10,350 bases of DNA, from assembly GCA_905209745.1 (NCBI GenBank), contig CAJLUG010000020.1, positions 1 to 10,350 of the forward strand, written 5' to 3'. This stretch comes from an uncultured Mycoplasma sp. GTDB lineage: Bacteria; Bacillota_I; Bacilli_A; RF39; UBA660. A program made the translations under genes and the position numbers. Below the pieces are notes generated by a model. It was not told the DNA's origin. It ran no database searches and saw nothing but the letters and a program-made list of their open reading frames with translations. Positions 1 to 5,318 of the stretch are shown here, in pieces; the first letter of the stretch is position 1; every line of letters starts with the position of its first letter.

Positions 1-84
1 AAACCTAGTACAACCAAATGTTTTTTGAATTAATTCTATTTGCTTACTATTTGGATAAGCGCGAAACTTATAAGCTTTATACAT
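1..84 (-). CDS. tnpB: TnpB (OrfB) of an IS200/IS605-type element, N-terminal fragment cut by the window edge
   Basis: The minus strand encodes 28 residues from an ATG at 84-82 to the window edge, beginning MYKAYKFRAYP and ending with KTFGCTRF. This matches the N-terminal strand typical of TnpB proteins of IS200/IS605 and IS1341-type elements (pattern MxKAYKFRxYP...Q...l.ktfGc.R). TnpB is an RNA-guided nuclease in the characterised members of the family. The start is well supported: an AGGAGGT ribosome binding site (97-91) sits 6 nt upstream, and a near-consensus promoter lies behind it. No tnpA is seen upstream, so this is probably a tnpB-only element or one whose tnpA lies elsewhere. The guide RNA normally lies at the 3' end of tnpB, outside this window. 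Whether the gene is intact cannot be judged. Confidence 0.8.
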   Translation of the reverse strand, partial: MYKAYKFRAYPNSKQIELIQKTFGCTRF

Positions 85-132
85 ACGAACACCTCCTGAT
101 AAGCTCACTATATAATACAATTGTTCGTATGT
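81..132. repeat. Perfect 10-bp inverted repeat bracketing the tnpB promoter -10 and RBS
   Basis: ACATACGAAC at 81-90 and its exact complement GTTCGTATGT at 123-132. One arm covers the tnpB start codon and the other covers the -35/spacer junction. The distal arm lies upstream of the expected transcript start, so the repeat would act at DNA level (operator, or subterminal transposon-end palindrome) and not as an mRNA hairpin, unless read-through transcripts enter from upstream. Confidence 0.6.
91..97 (-). promoter_or_regulatory. Ribosome binding site of tnpB
   Basis: AGGAGGT on the minus strand, with a 6-nt gap to the ATG. It fixes the tnpB start and shows that the partial gene is not an accidental reading frame. 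Confidence 0.75.
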
Positions 133-135
133 CAA
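107..135 (-). promoter_or_regulatory. Sigma-A-type promoter of tnpB
   Basis: On the minus strand a perfect -35 box TTGACA (135-130) is followed by a 17-bp spacer and a TATAGT -10 box (112-107). Transcription would start near position 100, immediately before the ribosome binding site, giving a leader of about 16 nt. One arm of a perfect 10-bp inverted repeat overlaps the -35 end of this promoter. Confidence 0.7.
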
Positions 136-212
136 TATATTTTTAAAATTTGTTAATCCTTTTTTAAAATGTCACCATATCATTAATAGAAATGTCACCA
201 GCATTAATATAT

Positions 213-237
213 AATATCTCTTTGGAAAGGAGATATT
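213..237 (+). promoter_or_regulatory. Hairpin covering the transposase-remnant ribosome binding site
   Basis: AATATCTC (213-220) pairs with GAGATATT (230-237), placing the AAGGAG-type binding site in the loop and right arm, just before the ATG at 243. Insertion sequences often carry such hairpins, which block translation of their transposase from read-through transcripts. Confidence 0.45.
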
Positions 238-242
238 TTTGT

Positions 243-384
243 ATGCATAATAAAGAATATGCATTAAAACTTGTTTAAGATAAACAAAATGGTATAAATA
301 ATTATTCTTATTCTCAAATTGCTTCTCTGATTTTAAAAAAAAGATGAAAGATTAAAAGCAAGGGCGAATAAAGTGAGTTCATGA
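243..384 (+). pseudogene. Transposase remnant (helix-turn-helix N-terminus, interrupted)
   Basis: From the ATG at 243, preceded by AAAGGAG, the frame reads MHNKEYALKLV, then a TAA at 276-278, then DKQNGINNYSYSQIASLIL. After an A-tract at 335-342 that frame stops. Another frame then continues KKDERLKARANKVSS to a TGA at 382. The first part resembles the N-terminal helix-turn-helix of DDE transposases, with YSYSQIASL as the likely recognition region. The TAA would be a single change from CAA (Gln). The second part may be the former C-terminus, joined by a large deletion with loss of frame. Family assignment is from memory of similar N-termini and is tentative. The remnant cannot encode a working transposase. 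Confidence 0.5.
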
Positions 385-398
385 AACCCTTGCTTTTT
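354..398 (+). terminator. Intrinsic terminator inside the IS remnant
   Basis: AAAAGCAAGGG (354-364) pairs perfectly with CCCTTGCTTTT (387-397) around a 22-nt loop, ending in a T run (394-398). The 11-bp stem contains five G/C pairs, which makes it one of the stronger hairpins in the window. It probably terminated the original transposase transcript. Confidence 0.55.
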
Positions 399-423
399 AG
401 ATTTCATCGATTACAATACTACT

Positions 424-448
424 ACAAACAAAGTACTCCTTTGTTTGT
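424..448. repeat. Palindromic hairpin near the right end of the IS remnant
   Basis: ACAAACAAAG (424-433) and CTTTGTTTGT (439-448) form a perfect 10-bp stem with a 5-nt loop. It lies about 18 bp inside the right terminal repeat and has no T run, so a subterminal transposon-end structure is more likely than a terminator. Confidence 0.5.
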
Positions 449-533
449 TACCTATATTATAAATCGGTGACATTTTAACTAATGTTTAACATATATTTTT
501 AAAATATTTTTACAAAGCAAATTCCTAATATAT

Positions 534-569
534 AAAAAAACAATAAAGATTAGTTTTCTTTATTGTTTT
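534..569 (-). terminator. Terminator of the response regulator-kinase operon, overlapping the kinase stop codon
   Basis: Read on the minus strand, AAAACAATAAAG (569-558) pairs with CTTTATTGTTTT (548-537) and runs straight into more T residues (536-534). The kinase TAA (552-550) lies in the 9-nt loop. The stem is AT-rich, so efficiency is uncertain, but position and shape fit an intrinsic terminator. Confidence 0.55.
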
Positions 570-1956
570 CATTTGGTATTTTAAAGTAGAAGATAGATCC
601 TTTATTTCTTTCTGATTTTACCCCATATTTATAATGATGCAACTCTAAAGCATTTTTCACAATCGATAGTCCTAATCCTGTACCAACCAAATTGCGTTTA
701 TGTTTCTTTTTATTCTTATAATACTTATCCCAAATATAAGGTAAGTCTTCTTCTTTAATACCTTTTCCAGTATCTTCAATTTCTACCAAAGTACCATCTT
801 CTTCTTTGGTGATACGAATGATAACCTTATTATCACTGCCAGTATAATTAATAGCGTTATTAATTAAATTATAGATAACTTGTTCAATCTTTTTCTTATC
901 TGCATCAATTAGTATTTCTTTATCAGAAGGAAGAAACTCAAACACATAATCTTCTGTTTCTTGTAATACATGATAGCGATGAATAATTTCTTCGGTTAAA
1001 CGAACCAGATCAAATGTTTCTTTATTTAACTCATTGATATTAGACTGCATACTAGAAAGCTCCAAAATATCATTTACTAAAATCGTTAGACGATCTACTT
1101 CTCCAATAATAATATCCATATCTTCTTTTTGTTTCTTTTTATTTTTAGAATGTAAATCTCGACTCATCTCAGCATAGGCTTTAATCATCGTAAGTGGTGT
1201 TTTTAAATCATGAGAGACATTAGCCATTAAGTCTTGTCGTAATTCATCTGTTTTCGCTAGTTCATCTCTGGCATAGTTTAAGGAATTCGATAACTCATTC
1301 AATTCTTTAATATCGACATCTGACTGAAAAGATACCTGAAATTGTCCTTTTGCAAGACTCTTTGCTGCTGTATTCATCTGTACAATTGGTTTTGATATAT
1401 GTTTAGAAATGAAGTAAGACACGACAAACGATAATAAAAGTACAATTACAGTAACATAAATCAGTTGTGTTCTAAGTAATGTTGCTGTTCCATCAATAGG
1501 GTCCAAAGACGTATTAATAAATACGTAGTTCTCATCATCTAATTTAATCGCTTGTACTAACGTCCGGTTATCATAAGTAGAATTAATCAGTTCATACGTC
1601 TGCAACAACTCTCCACTATGAATAAAGTCTTTTTTATACTGCATACTTTGTTCTTTCTTAGTAATACAACCCTTACCAAAAAACATAGAAGAGTATAAAG
1701 TACTAGCTTTTTCGTTTACAGCTTCAACACAGACACTACGATTCATAGCTTCTCGATCTAAAATAGTAGGAAGATTAGTGCGATTTTTATTTTTTAATAC
1801 CACAGCCGCAACTGCTTCGATATCTTTTTTCTTACTAGCTCGATAAAATTGATTTAAAAAAAGAACTTGGAATGCCCATAGGAATCCCAATATACATAAA
1901 GAAAATATTAAAAAGTATTGCCATATTTTAATATGAAGACTATTCCTCATCATCAT
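550..1956 (-). CDS. Membrane-bound sensor histidine kinase (OmpR-partner type)
   Basis: This 468-residue sensor kinase would phosphorylate the regulator encoded just upstream. Membrane segments at about 11-35 and 162-184 flank an extracytoplasmic sensor domain of about 125 residues that has two cysteines (C76, C97). A HAMP linker (about 185-237) leads to the HisKA domain with the phospho-accepting His in NVSHDLKTPL (H249). The ATPase domain follows: N box around 359-372 (INNAINYT), G1 box EDTGKGI (394-400) and G2 box GTGLGLSIV (425-433). All catalytic motifs are present. No PAS domain is visible, unlike typical WalK and many PhoR proteins. The start (ATGATGATG) lies inside the end of the regulator gene in another frame, a 17-nt overlap that implies translational coupling. 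The sensed signal is unknown. Confidence 0.93.
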   Translation of the reverse strand: MMMRNSLHIKIWQYFLIFSLCILGFLWAFQVLFLNQFYRASKKKDIEAVAAVVLKNKNRTNLPTILDREAMNRSVCVEAVNEKASTLYSSMFFGKGCITKKEQSMQYKKDFIHSGELLQTYELINSTYDNRTLVQAIKLDDENYVFINTSLDPIDGTATLLRTQLIYVTVIVLLLSFVVSYFISKHISKPIVQMNTAAKSLAKGQFQVSFQSDVDIKELNELSNSLNYARDELAKTDELRQDLMANVSHDLKTPLTMIKAYAEMSRDLHSKNKKKQKEDMDIIIGEVDRLTILVNDILELSSMQSNINELNKETFDLVRLTEEIIHRYHVLQETEDYVFEFLPSDKEILIDADKKKIEQVIYNLINNAINYTGSDNKVIIRITKEEDGTLVEIEDTGKGIKEEDLPYIWDKYYKNKKKHKRNLVGTGLGLSIVKNALELHHYKYGVKSERNKGSIFYFKIPNENNKEN

Positions 1957-2614
1957 TTTCTACAAATTTGTAACCAATACCTCTAACGGTAACAATATGA
2001 TTACGATATTCTCCTAAATTATTTCTAAGCATCTTAATATGAGTATCAATGGTTCGATCATCTCCAAAATAATCGTATCCCCAAAGACGTGACAACAATT
2101 GTTCTCTAGATATGGCGATTCCTTTATTTTTAATTAGGTAGGTAAGGATTTCAAACTCTTTAGGAGTAACGGAAATGAGTTTATCATCAATGTGAATAGT
2201 ATGAGCGGAAAAGTTTACTTCGAGAGTATTGAGTTTATATATATTTGGTAAATTTTGATTGGCACGGTTATAGATTGCCTTTATACGAGCTATTAACTCC
2301 TTTGGTGAGAATGGTTTTGTTAAATAGTCATCAATTCCAAGATCAAAGCCCTTCAACTTATCAAATTCTTCTCCACGAGCGGATAGAACCAAAGTAGGTA
2401 TTCTTTTTTCTTTTGGAAGTTCTTCTAACAACGTATAACCGTCCATTTCAGGCATCATGATATCTAGTATCATAATATCATAAGTATTAGTTTGCAGTTT
2501 ATTTAAAGCATCTTTTCCACTAACTGCTTCAAAAACCTCATACCCATTCGCCAGTGAATATTCTTTAATAACTTCACGAATCATCACTTCGTCATCAACA
2601 ACTAAAACTTTCAT
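1940..2614 (-). CDS. OmpR/PhoB-family response regulator
   Basis: A 224-residue two-domain transcription factor. The receiver domain (about 1-117) has the acidic pair D7/D8, the phospho-acceptor D51 in ILDIMMPEMDG, the switch residue S78 and K100 in the LTKPFSP motif. The winged-helix DNA-binding domain (about 127-220) has the recognition-helix sequence DDRTIDTHIKMLRNNL and the wing VRGIGYKF. The start is set at MKVLVVDDE because AGGGAGG (2629-2623) lies 8 nt upstream. An in-frame ATG 21 nt further upstream has no binding site and would place that AGGGAGG inside the coding region. Its partner kinase overlaps its 3' end. Direct TTTACAC repeats in its own promoter suggest autoregulation. Whether it is closest to PhoP, WalR or another subgroup cannot be told by eye. 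Confidence 0.94.
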   Translation of the reverse strand: MKVLVVDDEVMIREVIKEYSLANGYEVFEAVSGKDALNKLQTNTYDIMILDIMMPEMDGYTLLEELPKEKRIPTLVLSARGEEFDKLKGFDLGIDDYLTKPFSPKELIARIKAIYNRANQNLPNIYKLNTLEVNFSAHTIHIDDKLISVTPKEFEILTYLIKNKGIAISREQLLSRLWGYDYFGDDRTIDTHIKMLRNNLGEYRNHIVTVRGIGYKFVENDDEE

Positions 2615-2622
2615 TTGAAATC

Positions 2623-2629
2623 CCTCCCT
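2623..2629 (-). promoter_or_regulatory. Ribosome binding site deciding the response regulator start
   Basis: AGGGAGG on the minus strand, 8 nt before the ATG at 2614-2612. It selects the internal methionine over the ATG at 2635. Confidence 0.75.
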
Positions 2630-2637
2630 GTACATAT

Positions 2638-2643
2638 ATTATA
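2638..2643 (-). promoter_or_regulatory. -10 box of the response regulator-kinase promoter, probably activator dependent
   Basis: Consensus TATAAT on the minus strand, about 24 nt upstream of the start codon. At the expected distance the -35 position reads CACGCA, far from TTGACA. The -35 region is instead occupied by TTTACAC repeats (2653-2679), the arrangement seen in promoters activated by OmpR-family regulators such as PhoP of Bacillus. Confidence 0.6.
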
Positions 2644-2652
2644 CAAGATAAT

Positions 2653-2679
2653 GTGTAAATTGCGTGAAAAAAGTGTAAA
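2653..2679 (-). promoter_or_regulatory. Putative operator: TTTACAC direct repeats upstream of the regulator -10 box
   Basis: On the minus strand TTTACAC occurs at 2679-2673 and again at 2659-2653, exactly 20 bp apart, with a degenerate TTTCAC (2669-2664) between them. OmpR-family dimers bind tandem repeats with 10-11 bp periods. TTTACA fits the TTWACA Pho box of Bacillus, and its complement TGTAAA fits the TGTWAH core of WalR sites. The same core recurs in the 3984-4221 intergenic region. Confidence 0.5.
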
Positions 2680-2690
2680 AGGAGAAATTT

Positions 2691-3983
2691 TTACATGGCA
2701 AGATGTTTTCTGACTTTTTTTAAGGAATAGAAAGTGACGACAAAGACATTAACAGAAACTGCAAATATTAATCCCCAAATACCAATACGAAGTAAGGATA
2801 ATAAAACAAGTAATAAAGAACGAACAATGACCCCTAAGAAAGTCGCAACCATTCCATCACGGCTTTTACCCATCGCATCTAAACTAGAAGATAAAGGAGA
2901 CTGAATATATTGAAATAGGCAAACAGGTGCCAAAAACCTCATATAAGAAGTGCCTTCTGTTGTATGGTAAATCAGTTGTAGAGGAATTTCTGGTAAAAAG
3001 ATAAAGAAGATGGTAACAGGAATACCAATAAGTAGGGAATAATAAACAGCCTGTTTGATTTTTCGTTTTACCGCCAGATAGTTTTTATTGGCGTACTCTC
3101 TTGATACAATAGGAAGCAATGCTTGCGATATGGCCATCGTAAAAAAAGAAGGAAGGAGTAAAAGAGGCATGACATACCCTGATAAAATACCATATTGTAC
3201 AGTAATATATTTAGAAGAATATCCTACATAAAGTAAAGTAGAAGTAAGTAAAATCGGTTCTAAAAAATAACCAACACTACCAAGTAGTCGACCAGTAGTA
3301 TTAGGAATACCAATTGATAAAGACTCTCTCATATAGTCTCTTCTAGGTACCAAATCTTGTTTTTTAATTTGTAACTTATGAGGTAAGAATAAAAATAAAA
3401 CCAAAATAGAGGCCCCTTCACTAATGACATTAGATAATATGATATAACAAACCGCATAAGTAAGTCCCAAAGGGAGAAAATAAGGAATACCTATAATCAT
3501 TAATACTAGTCTAACAACATCTTCTACCAAATTAGAAACAACATGAGGAGTCATCTTTTCTTTCCCAAAAAAATAACTACGACAAATACTAGATAAACTA
3601 GTAAAAGGAATCACCACCGCAATCGCTAAAATAGGTAGATAACATCTCCCATCATGTAGTAGATGATTTGCAAGTACCGGTGCCATAACAATAATGGTAA
3701 TAATTAACACTAGATTAATAACCAAGGCAATTGGTAAAATAGAAAAAAAGAGACGAATATTATTCTTTTTCTTTTCCGCTACCAATTTAGATAACGCTGT
3801 AGGAAGACCGAACTGTCCAATACCAATAAACAAACTAAAAGTAGGTAAGACCATCATGTAAAGTCCTAACCCTTCAGTACCAATTAATCTACTCATGACA
3901 ATTTTAATAATCATCCCTAAAACTTTCGTAAGTAGACCACCAATAAGTAAGATAAAAACTGATTTCACAAATTTCTCTTTCAT
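2691..3983 (-). CDS. SpoVB-like oligosaccharide/lipid-linked glycan flippase (MOP superfamily)
   Basis: A 430-residue integral membrane protein with about 12 hydrophobic segments. The N-terminal pattern (GGLLTKVLGMIIKIVMSRLIG, then GLGLYMMVLPTFSLFIGIGQFGLPTALSKLVAE) and the GRLLGSVGYFLEPILL stretch at 231-246 are typical of the SpoVB/RfbX branch of the MATE/MOP exporters. Family members flip undecaprenyl-linked glycans or peptidoglycan precursors across the cytoplasmic membrane. The substrate here is inferred only at that level. At 430 residues it is shorter than Bacillus SpoVB (about 520), so it may lack the two extra C-terminal helices. The ATG at 3983 has no visible Shine-Dalgarno sequence. 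The stop is 76 bp upstream of the regulator start with no terminator between, so read-through into the two-component genes is likely. Confidence 0.88.
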   Translation of the reverse strand: MKEKFVKSVFILLIGGLLTKVLGMIIKIVMSRLIGTEGLGLYMMVLPTFSLFIGIGQFGLPTALSKLVAEKKKNNIRLFFSILPIALVINLVLIITIIVMAPVLANHLLHDGRCYLPILAIAVVIPFTSLSSICRSYFFGKEKMTPHVVSNLVEDVVRLVLMIIGIPYFLPLGLTYAVCYIILSNVISEGASILVLFLFLPHKLQIKKQDLVPRRDYMRESLSIGIPNTTGRLLGSVGYFLEPILLTSTLLYVGYSSKYITVQYGILSGYVMPLLLLPSFFTMAISQALLPIVSREYANKNYLAVKRKIKQAVYYSLLIGIPVTIFFIFLPEIPLQLIYHTTEGTSYMRFLAPVCLFQYIQSPLSSSLDAMGKSRDGMVATFLGVIVRSLLLVLLSLLRIGIWGLIFAVSVNVFVVTFYSLKKVRKHLAM

Positions 3984-3988
3984 AGTAA

Positions 3989-4017
3989 AGTATATGTTTT
4001 TTTAAATAAAAAAGTAA
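3989..4017 (-). promoter_or_regulatory. Weak candidate promoter giving a leaderless flippase mRNA
   Basis: On the minus strand TTACTT (4017-4012), a 17-bp spacer and TATACT (3994-3989). The -10 box ends only 5 nt before the ATG, so transcription would begin at or next to the start codon. The missing Shine-Dalgarno sequence fits this. The -35 is poor and the surrounding AT-rich DNA offers other weak matches. Confidence 0.3.
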
Positions 4018-4083
4018 AAAACTTCTTCCAAAAAGTAAAAAGTATGATATGATTAATAAGAAGGTAATATCCTAAAAAGAGTA

Positions 4084-4124
4084 TGTAAAGAAATGTAAAT
4101 CGAACAATTGTAAAAATCTGTAAA
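4084..4124. promoter_or_regulatory. Cluster of four TGTAAA boxes between the divergent genes
   Basis: TGTAAA (TTTACA on the minus strand) starts at 4084, 4094, 4109 and 4119: two pairs, each with a 10-bp period, 15 bp between the inner copies. This core is the one repeated in the response regulator promoter. The cluster lies about 100 bp from either start codon, suitable for control of one or both divergent genes. A 9-bp inverted repeat (AAGAAATGT 4088-4096, ACATTTCTT 4124-4132) overlaps it. Confidence 0.5.
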
Positions 4125-4141
4125 CATTTCTTGTCAATAAA

Positions 4142-4170
4142 TTCAAAAAAATAGAAAAAATAACTATTAT
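4142..4170 (+). promoter_or_regulatory. Candidate promoter of the 4222 membrane-protein gene
   Basis: TTCAAA (4142-4147), a 17-bp spacer and TATTAT (4165-4170), about 50 nt before the start codon and just downstream of the TGTAAA cluster. The match to consensus is only moderate, which would suit an activated promoter. TATGAT at 4192-4197 is an alternative -10 with no good -35. Confidence 0.35.
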
Positions 4171-4221
4171 AACTTTTTCGAATAGAAAGGCTATGATAGA
4201 CTAGTAGTAGAGGTGGAGAAA

Positions 4222-5235
4222 ATGAACGGAATAATCGAATTTTTAACAACAGAGGAAATGATCGTGGTATATTTTCTGATAGCGATTGCATCCGTTTTAT
4301 ATTTTGTTATCTATCTATTAGATAAGACATACGAAAAGAGAAAAAGACGACATAATACCAAAGAACTACAAAAAATTGTCGACGCTACTTTCCCTGAAGA
4401 AAAAAAGAAAGTAGAAGAACCTGTCTTAACTAAAGTAGAGACATTGAGTGTAGAAGAACCAAAGACAAAAGAAGTAGTAACTCCAGTAATAGAACCTATG
4501 GTAGTAGAAAAAGAAAAGGTAGAAGTTCCAGTAATCGAAAAAATGGAAGAAGAAAAAGTAGAGCCTATCATCATAACACCAGAAGTAACACCACAAGAAG
4601 TTGTGATAGAACAACCAAAAGTAGAAGAAGAAAAAGTAGAAAAACAACAACCTAAACAAGAAGAACTACAATATACAAGTATCGAACCAGATAGATTAGA
4701 AGCTCAAGAAGAATTAATGAGATTAACAGAAACACTAGAAAAAGCAGAACAAGAAGTAAAGAATATCGAACTTACTGCTTTTGAAGAAGAACAAGAACAA
4801 AACGCTATTATTAGCTTAGATGAATTAATGGCTAGAGGAAAAACACTATATGAAAGTGGAGAACTAGAAAAACTAGAAGACGAAGGTAATGAACCAATCA
4901 GTATCCAAGACTTAGAAGCTAGAATGAAAGCGGTAAAAGAAGAAGCAAACAAACTAGAAGAACCAATCATCATAGAAAAAGAAGAAGAAAAGAACCCTCC
5001 AGTAGTACTAGACGACTTGAATACTGTAAAAGTAGAAGAACCTGTCTATCAAGAGCATAAGAAATTTAAGAGTAGTCCTGTAATTTCTCCAGTATTTGGA
5101 ATTGAGTCTCCAAGAAGTACTGCCTCGGAAATAGAACTAGAAAATACAGCTAACTACGAAAAACTAGACGAAGAAATAAGAAAAACAAACGAATTCTTAA
5201 TGACTCTAAAAGAATTACAGAAAAAACTAGACTAA
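4222..5235 (+). CDS. Membrane-anchored acidic coiled-coil protein of unknown function with a three-copy internal motif
   Basis: I do not recognise this 337-residue protein. A short N-terminus and one membrane helix (about 13-33) are followed by the basic stretch KRKRRH (39-44), which predicts a cytoplasmic body. Residues 60-150 are low-complexity Glu/Lys/Val/Pro, probably extended. A predicted coiled coil (about 156-192) follows. Then comes a motif found three times: NAIISLDELMARGK (194-207), NEPISIQDLEARMK (223-236) and the weaker NPPVVLDDLNTVK (258-270). Near the C-terminus a short hydrophobic motif, SSPVISPVFGI (284-294), precedes a last helix (about 311-336). The ATG at 4222 is preferred over the GTG at 4213 because AGGTGG (4211-4216) is its binding site. 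A membrane scaffold or adaptor for envelope or division proteins is possible. It lies divergent from the flippase gene across shared regulatory boxes and has its own terminator. Confidence 0.85.
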   Translation: MNGIIEFLTTEEMIVVYFLIAIASVLYFVIYLLDKTYEKRKRRHNTKELQKIVDATFPEEKKKVEEPVLTKVETLSVEEPKTKEVVTPVIEPMVVEKEKVEVPVIEKMEEEKVEPIIITPEVTPQEVVIEQPKVEEEKVEKQQPKQEELQYTSIEPDRLEAQEELMRLTETLEKAEQEVKNIELTAFEEEQEQNAIISLDELMARGKTLYESGELEKLEDEGNEPISIQDLEARMKAVKEEANKLEEPIIIEKEEEKNPPVVLDDLNTVKVEEPVYQEHKKFKSSPVISPVFGIESPRSTASEIELENTANYEKLDEEIRKTNEFLMTLKELQKKLD

Positions 5236-5260
5236 AAGCTCGCTATGAGCTTTTTCTTTT
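5234..5260 (+). terminator. Intrinsic terminator of the 4222 gene
   Basis: AAAAGCTC (5234-5241) and GAGCTTTT (5247-5254) form an 8-bp stem with loop GCTAT, followed by TTTTTCTTTT. The stem begins inside the TAA stop codon. The next promoter starts only a few bases later. Confidence 0.75.
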
Positions 5261-5263
5261 ACC

Positions 5264-5292
5264 TTGTAAAAAATGCCATTTTATGATATAAT
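5264..5292 (+). promoter_or_regulatory. Sigma-A-type promoter of the mtaB-recD2 operon
   Basis: TTGTAA (5264-5269), an exact 17-bp spacer and consensus TATAAT (5287-5292). Transcription would start near 5299, about 20 nt before the ATG. The -35 box contains one TGTAAA core (5265-5270), but a single copy is not evidence of control by the neighbouring regulator. Confidence 0.75.
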
Positions 5293-5318
5293 TTGTAGAC
5301 GAAATGAGGTGTTAGCAC

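Larger units (their letters stand above)
164..478. mobile_element. Small non-autonomous insertion sequence derivative (MITE-like, about 315 bp)
   Basis: The ends are a 13-bp perfect inverted repeat: TTAAAATGTCACC at 164-176 and GGTGACATTTTAA at 466-478. At the left end AAATGTCACCA is repeated directly (167-177 and 190-200), as expected for a transposase-binding end. Inside are an N-terminal transposase remnant with its ribosome binding site in a hairpin, a terminator hairpin, and a second hairpin near the right end. This is the layout expected of an insertion sequence that lost most of its transposase by internal deletion. I see no convincing target-site duplication. The IS family is not identified. 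Confidence 0.6.

Noticed and set aside
424..448. Palindrome as the start of a CRISPR array
   Set aside because: It occurs once, has no spacer-repeat series, and lies inside the IS remnant near its terminal repeat.
2615..2635. Upstream ATG for the response regulator giving seven extra residues
   Set aside because: No binding site precedes it, the extension is outside the normal receiver-domain start, and the AGGGAGG site fits the internal ATG.
4213..4221. GTG start for the 4222 gene
   Set aside because: The GTG lies within the AGGTGG binding site that serves the ATG nine bases later.
3980..4291. Minus-strand open frame across the divergent intergenic region
   Set aside because: Its composition (Phe, Leu, Lys, Tyr) is that of AT-rich noncoding DNA, it has no binding site, and it overlaps both the flippase start and the 4222 gene.
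4311..4973. Open frames on the minus strand rich in Phe, Ser and Tyr
   Set aside because: They are the complement of the Glu/Lys/Val-rich low-complexity codons of the 4222 gene and have no binding sites or recognisable domains. The plus-strand gene has a start signal and a terminator.
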